Source of the DNA: Spartobacteria bacterium
GTDB taxonomy: Bacteria; Verrucomicrobiota; Verrucomicrobiia; Chthoniobacterales; Chthoniobacteraceae
NCBI GenBank assembly: GCA_025355595.1
Contig: JANXZI010000624.1
Span: 1-16,550 of the forward strand
DNA: 16,550 bases
Direction: 5' to 3'
Below, in pieces: positions 1 through 7,481 of the stretch (position 1 is its first letter; each line of letters starts with the position of its first letter). The notes beneath the pieces are model-generated. The model did no database searches. It worked only from the letters and a program-made list of their open reading frames with translations, and was not told the DNA's origin. A program made the position numbers and the translations under genes.

Positions 1-141
1 CGCCATCCACGCCGCGCCAAACCCCATCAAACCCAACCACTGACCCCACCCACCCGAACTCCCTGAGGCAACTCGCGCGCGAAAAGCGCCGCCCACAAGG
101 CTCCGAAACTCACATCAACAGGGTTTTCGGATGTGCCCTAA

Positions 142-165
142 GAATAAGATTCGGAATAAGATGAA
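142..165. repeat. Two-copy 12-base direct repeat
   Basis: GAATAAGAT occurs at 142-150 and again at 154-162, separated by TCG, which gives a period of 12 bases. The A/T-rich unit stands out in a G+C-rich setting. It lies about 120 bases upstream of the weak reading frame at 282. A spacing near one helical turn would suit side-by-side binding of a protein, but two copies can also arise by chance slippage. No function is assigned. Confidence 0.35.
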
Positions 166-281
166 ATGCGCGCCGCATCCCCGCAGTCGGTGCGAACCCC
201 TTGCGTCCCGAGGGCGAATCCGATGCTCTCAACGGAATGGTAACACGCCAAGCCATGACCTCTTGAAAGACCCGGTGCGGG

Positions 282-803
282 ATGAATTCCGAATCCTATG
301 CGTACCTCTCCGTGGCGGCGATCAGCCTCGCGAATCCGGCGTATGCAAATTCCACGGAGGACACGGACGAGACGTTTATCCCGTTGGTGGACGCGGAAGA
401 TGTGAAAGGAAGCGCCAGCGGAACTGCCAAACGGCGGTCGTCCTCATTGGTTGATGGCGCGGTCATCACCGCTTCGCTGTCGGACACATCTTCCATTTTT
501 TTGGTCTAGGGAAAATTGTTCACCATTTCGCCACGCATTTCTGCCGCCCCCGCGGATGCCTCCATCCACGCAGCCGCCACTCCGCCCCCTCCCGTTTCAA
601 ATTTCGCGGGGCCGTCCACGCTCACTCCGCCGGGGGGTGGCGTTTACACAGGCGCGGCTGCCGTCGGCACCGGACAAAATGCGTCTCGCGATCGGCACGG
701 AAAAGATTCCCTACTCGTTCGATTTGATCCGCCACGGAGGGTAGGTGGGATCCGCGGCGCGGCAGAATCATTGGAAGTCGCCGCTCCCGGATTCCGCAAC
801 TGA
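282..803 (+). pseudogene. Possible decayed secreted-protein gene interrupted by a TAG stop
   Basis: One frame is open from ATG at 282 to a TAG at 507-509, and then stays open in the same frame to a stop at 801-803. The first 75 codons mostly end in G or C and encode a signal-like start (AAISLANPAYA at residues 12-22) followed by an acidic stretch (TEDTDETF). The second part is rich in alanine, proline and glycine and resembles no family I know. A single in-frame stop inside coding-like sequence suggests a decayed gene, but the frame may not be translated at all. No ribosome site is obvious before 282. An alternative is a short real gene at 282-509 alone. Confidence 0.22.
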
Positions 804-867
804 AGGCGTGCGCAGGACACGGTGCTCCGCGGAATGAGTGTTTGAATGGCGGTCTCGGCGGTTCAAC

Positions 868-896
868 TCGACATCTTCGCGCAGCCGTCGGACATT
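868..896 (+). promoter_or_regulatory. Candidate sigma70-type promoter for tRNA-Leu
   Basis: TCGACA at 868-873 matches the -35 consensus TTGACA at five of six positions. GACATT at 891-896 lies 17 bases further on but matches the -10 consensus at only three of six. The predicted start would fall about four to eight bases before the mature tRNA 5' end at 907. The position is right for a tRNA gene, but the -10 is poor. Confidence 0.25.
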
Positions 897-906
897 TGCT
901 TTGTGG

Positions 907-988
907 GCCGAGGTGGCGAAATTGGCAGACGCGCCAGACTTAGGATCTGGTTCCGCAAGGAGTAGGGGTTCGAGTCCCCTCCTCGGCA
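907..988 (+). tRNA. tRNA-Leu (anticodon UAG)
   Basis: The gene folds into a full cloverleaf. The acceptor stem is GCCGAGG (907-913) paired with CCTCGGC (981-987), with discriminator A at 988. The anticodon stem CCAGA (934-938) pairs with TCTGG (946-950) around the loop CTTAGGA, placing anticodon TAG at 941-943. The T stem is AGGGG paired with CCCCT around TTCGAGT. The long variable arm with a GCAA loop is the class II form expected for leucine tRNA, as is the discriminator A. This tRNA reads CUN codons, chiefly CUA. The CCA end is not encoded (CT follows), so it must be added by the CCA-adding enzyme. No integrase or attachment-site duplication is visible next to it. Confidence 0.97.
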
Positions 989-990
989 CT

Positions 991-1006
991 GCCCGCTTCG
1001 TCGGGC
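991..1006 (+). terminator. Short hairpin just after tRNA-Leu
   Basis: GCCCG (991-995) pairs with CGGGC (1002-1006) around a six-base loop containing TTCG, three bases after the tRNA 3' end. The position suits transcript ending or 3' processing. No T run follows, so it is not a classical factor-independent terminator. Confidence 0.3.
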
Positions 1007-1169
1007 GTGGCCGATGGGTCGCGCGAAATCCGCTTCGCACTTTACCGTCTCCGCCGGAATGAACAGGGTGGCGTGCATGACGATGAACTTCCAGCGAGCC
1101 CGCGCACGCTCCGTCACTGGACTGCGCGCGAACCTCGCGCATTCGGTCGTGCGGAGAGCAAAATCTGTG

Positions 1170-1877
1170 ATGCGCGTTGTGCTCCGCGCATTTCTCGGAG
1201 TCGTGGTGCTGCTCGCATCCGGCTGCCAGAAGCCGCGCGAAAAATTTGAGGCGAAGGCGAAGGAGACGCTTGCGCTGCTCCCTTCGCTCGCGGAGGCGGC
1301 TCGCGCGGTTCCGCCGCTCACGGCGCAGTCGGCGGATGCGCTGAAGGCGGTGACCGATCTCAGCATGAAGTTCAAAAAATCAAACGGGCTGCTCGTGCAA
1401 ATCGAGGAACTGGAAAACCCGACCGTGCGGCTCGCGCTCCCGGTGCGTCTCAACCAGCGCTCTCCGGCGGCGGATGTCGCGAACGTGCTGAACCTCGTGA
1501 AGCCCGTTGCCGCGGATTTGCTCGATGCGAAATACGATCCGAGCTGCGGCCCCGAGAGCCCCGACTGGCAGCGCATGGCCGAGACGCGCTACGTGCTCGT
1601 CGTGCGGACGACGGAAGCGAAGGAGGCGAAAATGACGGGCGCAAAGTCGTTCGAGGCCGGAAGCTGGGTCGGCGAGATTCTCGTCTTCGAGCTGCGGTCG
1701 AAGAAATTTCTCGGCGGCTTCACCGTGACAGGTGGAAACCATGCGTGGTTAAAGACGAGCCTCGGGCGCGATCGGCAAAACCTGAATGCGGACCTGCAAC
1801 TCGCTGCGCGCGGGAATCTGACTGCCGAATTGCGAAAGCATTTCCCGAGTGTCGGCCCGTCCGAGGAGGCGAACTGA
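1170..1877 (+). CDS. Lipoprotein of unknown function
   Basis: The product is a 235-residue predicted lipoprotein. From ATG at 1170 it begins with a short basic segment, a hydrophobic run and the lipobox LASGC, with the lipidated cysteine at residue 19. The frame is open further upstream to 1014, but that extension would bury the lipobox 52 residues inside, so 1170 is the preferred start. GGAG at 1153-1156 is a distant possible ribosome site. The mature part starts with a helical, alanine- and lysine-rich segment (about 22-70). A mixed region follows with an aromatic motif (SWVGEILVFEL, about 165-175) and the tail LRKHFPS. I recognise no family. It is probably anchored to a membrane facing the periplasm. 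It is separated from the next gene by a palindromic repeat and is probably transcribed alone. Confidence 0.75.
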   Translation: MRVVLRAFLGVVVLLASGCQKPREKFEAKAKETLALLPSLAEAARAVPPLTAQSADALKAVTDLSMKFKKSNGLLVQIEELENPTVRLALPVRLNQRSPAADVANVLNLVKPVAADLLDAKYDPSCGPESPDWQRMAETRYVLVVRTTEAKEAKMTGAKSFEAGSWVGEILVFELRSKKFLGGFTVTGGNHAWLKTSLGRDRQNLNADLQLAARGNLTAELRKHFPSVGPSEEAN

Positions 1878-1930
1878 CCCGCAACGTGAGGAGTTTTTCA
1901 CCCGCCCACAGCAGTCATCGTCCAATGGGG

Positions 1931-1994
1931 GCACGCGAAGGCGCAAAGGCGCAAAGCAACCGATTTTCCTTCGCGCCTTCGGGCCTTTGCGTGG
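1931..1994. repeat. Imperfect palindromic intergenic repeat
   Basis: A 26-base left arm (1931-1956) built on the module GGCGCAAAG pairs with a right arm (1969-1994) at 21 of 26 positions, around a 12-base spacer. The left arm itself contains GGCGCAAA twice in tandem. Elements with this GCGAAGGCGCAAAGG style are often scattered between genes in environmental bacterial genomes. Here the element sits between two plus-strand genes and could fold into a long hairpin in the transcript. Whether it is dispersed in this genome cannot be seen from one window. Confidence 0.65.
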
Positions 1995-2048
1995 CCAAAC
2001 AATAATCCGAAACACTCTTGGCATCATTTTCACCAAGCAACTCTGACC

Positions 2049-2759
2049 ATGAACACCACCGCAATTCTGCTCCGCACATTTCTGCTGCTCGCCGCCTTCG
2101 CTCCGCTCCGTGCGGCGGACGCCGCGCCGGGGGAGACGCCGCTCTTTGTGACACCGGAAACGCACCTCGGCCTGGATGATCGCATTTTCCCGCTGGGTTG
2201 GTCGTCGGGCGGGAAATTTGCGTGGATATGCAAACAGTCGAATGAAGCCGCCGACGAGTGCAACTGGGTGCTGACGATTCAGGACACGGGGACGAACAAG
2301 ATCGCGGAGACCAAAAAATTCGAGCTCCCCGACAAGCCTGCGAATGGCATTCGGCAATTCTGGACGGCGCACGGGAAGGCCGTCTCGCTCCTGCTGGAAA
2401 CACATGGCGTGAAGCGCACGTCATCCGCGATGGAGCACCTCCCGCTGGTGACTGGAAAACGCCGGAGCTTCGTGTTTCAGCCCGTGATCCAGACGGTCGC
2501 GGCCACGCTGGATAATTCGGAGTTCGGCGGGACGAAGAGTTTCCAAGTTTTCCTGCCGGCCGAAGAGAAGAAGGAGCTGCTGATTCGCAGGGACTACGAT
2601 CGCATTGTGCCCATGGCGGTCGGCCTCGCCGGGTGTTTTGTGAGCCCGGATGAAAAATTTGCGGCGGTCGTGGTCACGGCCGGCTGGCGCGGTTACGAAG
2701 GTGCGCCGCATCCGCGAAAGGTGGAGGCGCTCGCAGGCTTCAAAACGGGAATCGAGTAA
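2049..2759 (+). CDS. Secreted protein of unknown function
   Basis: The 236-residue product starts with a clear Sec signal peptide: MNTTAILLR, a hydrophobic core and a likely cut near AADA at residues 22-25. The mature protein looks mainly beta-stranded. Two related segments, WSSGGKFAWIC (51-61) and SPDEKFAAVVVT (199-210), resemble strand-turn-strand units of propeller-like proteins. Cysteines at 61 and 71 could form a disulfide. The general style recalls predicted secreted proteins of the DUF2259 type, but I cannot support that assignment. There is no good ribosome site ahead of ATG 2049. It probably acts in the periplasm. Its neighbours give no functional clue: an unknown lipoprotein before it and a potassium channel after it. 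Confidence 0.7.
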   Translation: MNTTAILLRTFLLLAAFAPLRAADAAPGETPLFVTPETHLGLDDRIFPLGWSSGGKFAWICKQSNEAADECNWVLTIQDTGTNKIAETKKFELPDKPANGIRQFWTAHGKAVSLLLETHGVKRTSSAMEHLPLVTGKRRSFVFQPVIQTVAATLDNSEFGGTKSFQVFLPAEEKKELLIRRDYDRIVPMAVGLAGCFVSPDEKFAAVVVTAGWRGYEGAPHPRKVEALAGFKTGIE

Positions 2760-2892
2760 GCCGGGAGAACCCGCGCTGGTGCGGGAGGTGAGGTGTGCGG
2801 CACGATCCTGCGGACGGGGATTTGCAGCGGGTTGTTCCCGCACTGGGGACTGTTTTCGGGTGGTGGGTCGCGTGCAAGACTCCTTGAGCGGA

Positions 2893-3831
2893 ATGGCGTC
2901 CGCGTCTCTGCTCTGCAATCCTATGCGAGCACGACGATCTGAAAAGAGTACGCCCATCACCGTGCAGGTCGGGAAGATGGAGTTTGTGAAGCTGAACGCC
3001 AGCCGCACCGAATGGCGCGACGCGTACCATTGGATCCTCTCGCTCACATGGCCGGGCTTCGCACTCCTCGTCGTCGGCGTTTTTCTTGGGCTGAATCTAG
3101 GCTTCGCGGTGGCGTATCTTGCCGGCGGCGCGTGCATCGCGGAGATGACGCCGTATTCCTTTGCCAGCGCATTTTTCTTCAGCGCCGAGACGCTCGCGAC
3201 GGTGGGCTACGGGCACATGCACCCCGCCACGGGATACGGGCACATCGTGGTGACACTGGAACTGATGATCGGCATGTTTTGGACGGCGGTGATCACGGGG
3301 CTCATCTTTGTGCGGTTCTCGCGGCCGATGGTGCGAATCCTCTTCAGCGAATGCCTGACCGTCGCGCTGGTGAATGGCGTGCCCACGCTCGTGCTGCGCG
3401 TGGCGAACCTGCGCCACCAGCCGCTCGCCGAGGCGCGATTCCGCCTCGTGATCCATCGCGATGAAACCACGACCGAGGGCGAGACGATGCGGCGATTTTA
3501 CGATCTGAAGTTGCAGGTGGAGAGCATCATCACATTCCCCGCGGTGCTCACTCTGCGGCACACGATGGATGCCAGCAGCCCCATGCACGGCGCAACACCG
3601 GAGTCGCTGAAGTCGTCGGACGCGCGCTTCATGTCCTCCGTCGTCTGCACGGATACGGTCATCAACACGCCTTTGCAGAGCCAGCAGGGCTACCTCGCAC
3701 GCGACGTGCGTTTCGGTGAGCGCTTCGTGGAGGTCTATACGGAATCAGCGGATGGAAAGCTGTTCGTGGACTACGGGCTGTTCCACAACACCGAGCGAGT
3801 GCCGATGGCGTTGGAGGAATCTGCGGGTTGA
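2893..3831 (+). CDS. KirBac-type inward-rectifier potassium channel
   Basis: The product is a bacterial inward-rectifier potassium channel subunit, which in this family assembles as an inner-membrane tetramer. From ATG 2893 it has 312 residues, close to the usual KirBac length. An N-terminal segment leads into the slide-helix motif WRDAYHWIL (41-49). The first membrane helix is near 53-75, the pore helix near 88-102, the selectivity filter TVGYG at 103-107 and the second membrane helix near 115-140. RFSRPMVRILFS (141-152) matches the conserved linker of the family, and a beta-rich cytoplasmic domain fills residues 150-312. The frame is open from 2650, but that stretch overlaps the previous gene and lacks family features. 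ATG 2923 and ATG 2977 are other possible starts; 2977 would trim the N-terminal strand. No dedicated regulator is adjacent, and the gene converges on the next one with 18 bases between. Confidence 0.93.
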   Translation: MASASLLCNPMRARRSEKSTPITVQVGKMEFVKLNASRTEWRDAYHWILSLTWPGFALLVVGVFLGLNLGFAVAYLAGGACIAEMTPYSFASAFFFSAETLATVGYGHMHPATGYGHIVVTLELMIGMFWTAVITGLIFVRFSRPMVRILFSECLTVALVNGVPTLVLRVANLRHQPLAEARFRLVIHRDETTTEGETMRRFYDLKLQVESIITFPAVLTLRHTMDASSPMHGATPESLKSSDARFMSSVVCTDTVINTPLQSQQGYLARDVRFGERFVEVYTESADGKLFVDYGLFHNTERVPMALEESAG

Positions 3832-3849
3832 AGCCGGTTCCAGGTCAGC

Positions 3850-5265
3850 TCACTTGGCGGACTTGAAGGCGAACAGCTTGGTCCCGGTGCGCACGTAGAG
3901 TGTGTCGTCGGCGATGGCTGGCGTGGCTGCGACAGGTTCGCCGAAGTCCGCGCGCCAGATCACTTCCGGCTGGTTTCCAGCGGTGATGGTCGCGGCTTTT
4001 CCAGCGAGGTTGACGAGGTAAATGTGGCCATCGGCTGCGACGGGCGAAGCGTAGAAGGAGCCTTCGACGCCGAGGCGCTTCTGCTCGTATTTCGCCGTGC
4101 CAGTCGCGGCGTCGAAGCACGACGCGAGGCCGCCGTCCTTCACCATGAAAAGATCGCCGCGGTAGAGCAGGGCGCTCGGGACGTAGGGCAGGCCCTTGCC
4201 TTTCTCCCACGCGACGTGTGAGGCGGTGATGTCCCCGCTGCCGCCCGGCTTCACGGCGACGAGACGGTTCTTTCCGCGCTTGAGATAGCCGATGAGCGCG
4301 TCCCATTCGTCGCGCGTGATGAAGCCGTCCTTGTTCGTGTCGTTCGGTGTGAAAAAGCCCTTGAGGAATGTGTTCTCGGATTCCTCCTTCGAGATTTTGC
4401 CGTCGCCGTTGGTGTCCGCCTTCAGCATGTCGTCAAAGGACGGCATCGGCGCATCCGAGCCGGCTGGCGACCAGCCGGCGAAAAACAGCATGCCGTCGCC
4501 CGCCACCGGCGAGCCGCAATTCACCGCGGGCAGTTCGCGCAGCACCCAACGCTCGGCACCGGTGCGCAGGTCGTAGGACTTCATCGCGAGTCCGCCGGGT
4601 GCGACGAGTTCCTTCACGCCGCCGCGTTCCCAGATCATCGGCGTCGAGTAGCCGGTCGCCATTCCTGGGCGATCCGCTTTCCAGGCACGCGCGCCGGTCG
4701 TCACATCGAAGGCGAGCACCGCCGAATCCGCTTTCAGATCTCGCACGAGGATCACGAGGCCGTCGGCGACGATGGGCGACGTCCCGGAGCCGAAGTCGTT
4801 GTTCGTCTCCGCCGCAGGCATTGTCTGACGCCACAGTTCCTTGCCCTCAAAGTCGTACGCGATCAGCCCGCACGATCCGAAATAGACGACGACGTGTTTG
4901 CCATCAGTCGCAGGCGTGGATGCTGCCGGACTGCCCTGCCCGGTGAGGAATTCCTCAATTTTCACCGCGCCCGCATCGCGCCGCCACAGCTCCTTGCCGC
5001 TCGCGCGATCCAGGCAGAGCGTCCACAGCTTCCCGCTGTCGAAGGCAGTGAGAAAAATTCGCGCGCCCCAGATGCACGGCGACGAGGGGCCGGATGGAAC
5101 CGGCACCTGCCACAGCACATTTTTTTCCGGCCCAAATTCAATCGGCGGCTTCTCGGCATCCGCGACGCCGGAGCCGTTGGGGCCGCGGAAGCGCGGCCAG
5201 TTTGGTTCAGCCGAGTGAGCGGAGACTGGAGCGATGAGCAGTGCTGCCATGAGGAAAGGTTTCAT
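3850..5265 (-). CDS. Secreted PQQ-like beta-propeller protein with two EF-hands
   Basis: The 471-residue product has a signal peptide (MKPFLMAALLIAPVSAHSAE) and then WPRFRGPNGSG (23-33), the usual opening of the PQQ-like repeat proteins abundant in Planctomycetes and Verrucomicrobia. Repeated blade motifs follow, such as SGKELWRRD (89-97), GKELWRQT (141-148) and TGAERW (235-240), in the W-docking style of quinoprotein and BamB-like propellers. Between blades there is an insertion with two canonical EF-hand loops, DTNGDGKISKEE (284-295) and DTNKDGFITRDE (309-320), each with acidic or amide ligands at positions 1, 3, 5 and 12. It is probably periplasmic and calcium-binding. I see no proof of PQQ binding or dehydrogenase activity, so a scaffold or binding role is as likely. 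It is divergent from the HEAT-repeat gene, with 133 bases between the start codons. Confidence 0.88.
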   Translation of the reverse strand: MKPFLMAALLIAPVSAHSAEPNWPRFRGPNGSGVADAEKPPIEFGPEKNVLWQVPVPSGPSSPCIWGARIFLTAFDSGKLWTLCLDRASGKELWRRDAGAVKIEEFLTGQGSPAASTPATDGKHVVVYFGSCGLIAYDFEGKELWRQTMPAAETNNDFGSGTSPIVADGLVILVRDLKADSAVLAFDVTTGARAWKADRPGMATGYSTPMIWERGGVKELVAPGGLAMKSYDLRTGAERWVLRELPAVNCGSPVAGDGMLFFAGWSPAGSDAPMPSFDDMLKADTNGDGKISKEESENTFLKGFFTPNDTNKDGFITRDEWDALIGYLKRGKNRLVAVKPGGSGDITASHVAWEKGKGLPYVPSALLYRGDLFMVKDGGLASCFDAATGTAKYEQKRLGVEGSFYASPVAADGHIYLVNLAGKAATITAGNQPEVIWRADFGEPVAATPAIADDTLYVRTGTKLFAFKSAK

Positions 5266-5398
5266 TCGCGAGCTACCTAGTCGGGCTGTTGAATGATCAC
5301 GAGTCGAAATCGCATCGTTTCAGCAATGGGCGGTGAACGTGCCGCGTCCCAGACGTATTTGTGATCTCTTATGGCGCGTGCCCTGATACGCTGCCGCC

Positions 5399-7414
5399 AT
5401 GAAAACGCTCGCCCTCCTCCTTGCGCTCGCGCTGTCACCTGTCGCTGCTTTCGCCCAGCAGCCACCGTCCCGGGAGGAATGGTACCGTGGACTCGAACTC
5501 GAAGAGGCCGCGGGTTCTGCCGAGTTGATCGTCGTCGCGCGCGTCGAGGAGGTCAGCGAGATCCGTGTCGTCCACGGCGGCAAAGGCGAGAGCGTCACGC
5601 AGCAGTTCCGTTTCAAACCGCTGCGCGTCGTGAAAGGAGTCTTCGCCCGTCCGGAGCTGGTCCTCGGCAGTTCCGATCTCGGCGGCTACCGCCTCAGCAG
5701 CGGCTTGATACAGGTAAAGGCCGGGCAAACGCGGCTGCTCTTTCTCGGGCGCAGCGATGTCGGCTATCGCAACTCCAACGAACGCGAGAGCCTCGATTAT
5801 TCCTTGCCGCCCCTGGCGGAGGAAAACGATCCGTTTCTGCAAAGCGTCGCGGTGCTCCTCGCGGTGCGCGCGGAACCGGATCGCTTCCGCCGCGTCGCGC
5901 TGCTGAACGATGCGCTCACGAAGATCTCCGGGCCCGCCGCCGTGCCGCTCCTCGCGGCGATTGCGCCGCGATCGCTGCTCGCCGGGCAAATCCCAGCCGC
6001 CGCGCCCGCGGTGATGCGCCATCTCAATCATCCGTCGCCCGCCGTGCGCATCGCCGCAGCGGGCGCGCTGGGTGCCCTTCTCGGCGGCGACTATCTTGAA
6101 AATGCCGCGCTGCGCCAGCAGGCCACGGCGGCGATCCTTGCCGCCCTCAGCGACTCTGGCCGAAACATCAATGTGCGCGTCGCGCTGCTCCAACCCGCCG
6201 ACAAACTCCGCGGCGTCAACGCGGCAACATTGGAGGCGCTCCTCGATTTTGAAAAGGCCGGCCAATCGATTGCCGAACGCAACTCGCGCATCCACGCCGT
6301 CGGCAAACTGCGGCTCACGATTTTCGCCGCCAAGCTGCTCGCGCGTCTGCAAAACATGCCGCTCGACGCGCCGGATTGCGCACTCATCGAGACGGCGCTC
6401 GGGGGCATCGATCCCGTCCGAGGCGCGGCGGAAATGGAGCGGATCGCACGCGAGAAAATCGCGAGCGGAGGGACATGCGAACACGAAATCGGCGCCGCGG
6501 GTATCCTGCCTGGGGCCGACGCTGCCGCGCTCCTCGTGAAGCTCGCCGACCTCCCTCTCAATGCCCGTGAGCGGTATCGCATGGCATTCGCCGCGCGTGA
6601 TCTCGCCGCGCGCACGCCCGACGAGCGCCTCGTCGCGCCGCTCGCCAAACTCCTCGACTCGAATGAATCGGAAACGCGCGAGCCGGCCGTTGAGGCGCTG
6701 CTCCACATCGGCTCGCCCGCCGCTGCGCGCGCCCTCCAGCCGCGCATCGCGCAGGAGCAAAATCTCTACCGCAAGCTCCGCATCGCCGAACTCCTCGGGA
6801 AGCACGGGATGCGCGACGGCTACCCCTACGCCATCGAGCACGCCTCCGAGCCGAATCTCACCGAGCAGGCAGTCGCCGCGCTCGTCGCCATGCGCGATCC
6901 CCGCGCTGTCGAGGAGGCAAAAAGAATTCTCGAAACCAGCAACGACACGACCTGGAACCGCGCCGCCATCCGCATTCTCGGAGCGCTCGGTGCGAAGGAG
7001 TTCGCGCCTAAATTCACCGCTCTTGTCGCCGATTGGAAAAACCCGCTCGCCCCGTCCGCGCTCATCGCACTCGCCGATCTGGGCGACCCAGCGGTGCTGG
7101 CGAAAATCAACGAAGCTCTCGCGGCGCGCAGCGACGCCATCATCCTCGCCGGGGCCGCCGCTGCCCGCCGGTTGCTCGCGCATGTTGATGTCAAAGCCGC
7201 CGACACGCGCGACCAACTCGCCGCGCTCCTCGCCGATTCCAACGCATCGGATCAGGTGCGCCGCGCCGCGCTGGACACGCTTCTCGCCCTGGCCGATCCG
7301 CGCCTCGACCGCGTGCTCGTCACCGCCGCCAGTGATGCCAAACTCGAAGGAACCGCCCTTCTGGCGGAGGTCGAACGTCTGCTCCGCGAACGCAAAATCA
7401 AGCTCCTCGAATGA
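5399..7414 (+). CDS. Large secreted HEAT-repeat protein
   Basis: The 671-residue product begins with a signal peptide (MKTLALLLALALSPVAAFAQ, likely cut after AFA at 17-19). Residues about 40-118 are beta-rich (AELIVVARVEEV, FRFKPLRVVKGVF, GQTRLLFLG). The pattern of strands ending in VVKG recalls netrin/TIMP-like OB modules found at the start of other secreted proteins, which is a tentative match. From about 145 to the end the chain is a run of helical HEAT-like repeats, for example HPSPAVRIAAAGALGALL (211-228), ETREPAVEALLHIGSPAAA and DQVRRAALDTLLALADPRL. Such solenoids bind other proteins. It was chosen over a long open frame on the opposite strand because it has the signal peptide and repeats. 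It probably acts in the periplasm or at the cell surface; its partner is unknown. Confidence 0.85.
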   Translation: MKTLALLLALALSPVAAFAQQPPSREEWYRGLELEEAAGSAELIVVARVEEVSEIRVVHGGKGESVTQQFRFKPLRVVKGVFARPELVLGSSDLGGYRLSSGLIQVKAGQTRLLFLGRSDVGYRNSNERESLDYSLPPLAEENDPFLQSVAVLLAVRAEPDRFRRVALLNDALTKISGPAAVPLLAAIAPRSLLAGQIPAAAPAVMRHLNHPSPAVRIAAAGALGALLGGDYLENAALRQQATAAILAALSDSGRNINVRVALLQPADKLRGVNAATLEALLDFEKAGQSIAERNSRIHAVGKLRLTIFAAKLLARLQNMPLDAPDCALIETALGGIDPVRGAAEMERIAREKIASGGTCEHEIGAAGILPGADAAALLVKLADLPLNARERYRMAFAARDLAARTPDERLVAPLAKLLDSNESETREPAVEALLHIGSPAAARALQPRIAQEQNLYRKLRIAELLGKHGMRDGYPYAIEHASEPNLTEQAVAALVAMRDPRAVEEAKRILETSNDTTWNRAAIRILGALGAKEFAPKFTALVADWKNPLAPSALIALADLGDPAVLAKINEALAARSDAIILAGAAAARRLLAHVDVKAADTRDQLAALLADSNASDQVRRAALDTLLALADPRLDRVLVTAASDAKLEGTALLAEVERLLRERKIKLLE

Positions 7415-7431
7415 GGACAAATGAACGCGGC

Positions 7432-7450
7432 GCGGGCTCAGCGAGCCCGC
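7432..7450. other. Perfect 8-bp hairpin between the HEAT gene and pxpB
   Basis: GCGGGCTC (7432-7439) and GAGCCCGC (7443-7450) pair perfectly around a three-base loop AGC, 17 bases after the HEAT-repeat stop codon. On the plus strand it is followed by AAAAA rather than T, so it is not a standard terminator in either direction. It may stabilise the end of the upstream message or separate it from the pxp operon. Confidence 0.45.
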
Positions 7451-7481
7451 AAAAACCCAAAGTGAAACCGTCAGGCATCCC

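Larger units (their letters stand above)
1..906. other. Leading region without an assignable gene
   Basis: No reading frame in these 906 bases has a recognisable domain on either strand. Frame 2 of the plus strand is open from the window edge to a TGA at 41-43 and ends in the residues AIHAAPNPIKPNH. This could be the tail of a gene lying to the left, but 13 residues are too few to decide. Bases 20-55 are rich in C and A. A two-copy direct repeat lies at 142-165. A weak reading frame at 282-803, interrupted once by a stop, is listed separately, as is a possible tRNA promoter just before 907. The rest looks like intergenic or decayed sequence. Confidence 0.5.

Noticed and set aside
907..988. 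tRNA-Leu as an integration site for a mobile element
   Set aside because: No integrase, no duplicated tRNA 3' end and no change in gene style are visible on either side.
1014..1169. Upstream extension of the first lipoprotein
   Set aside because: It would place the lipobox at residues 67-71 instead of near the N-terminus.
863..1576. A 237-codon minus-strand frame spanning the tRNA and the lipoprotein gene
   Set aside because: It runs through the tRNA-Leu gene and is serine/alanine-rich without a domain; the tRNA is certain.
2650..2892. Upstream extension of the potassium channel, overlapping the previous gene
   Set aside because: The extra residues are arginine- and glycine-rich, unlike any KirBac N-terminus, and overlap the unrelated gene by 110 bases.
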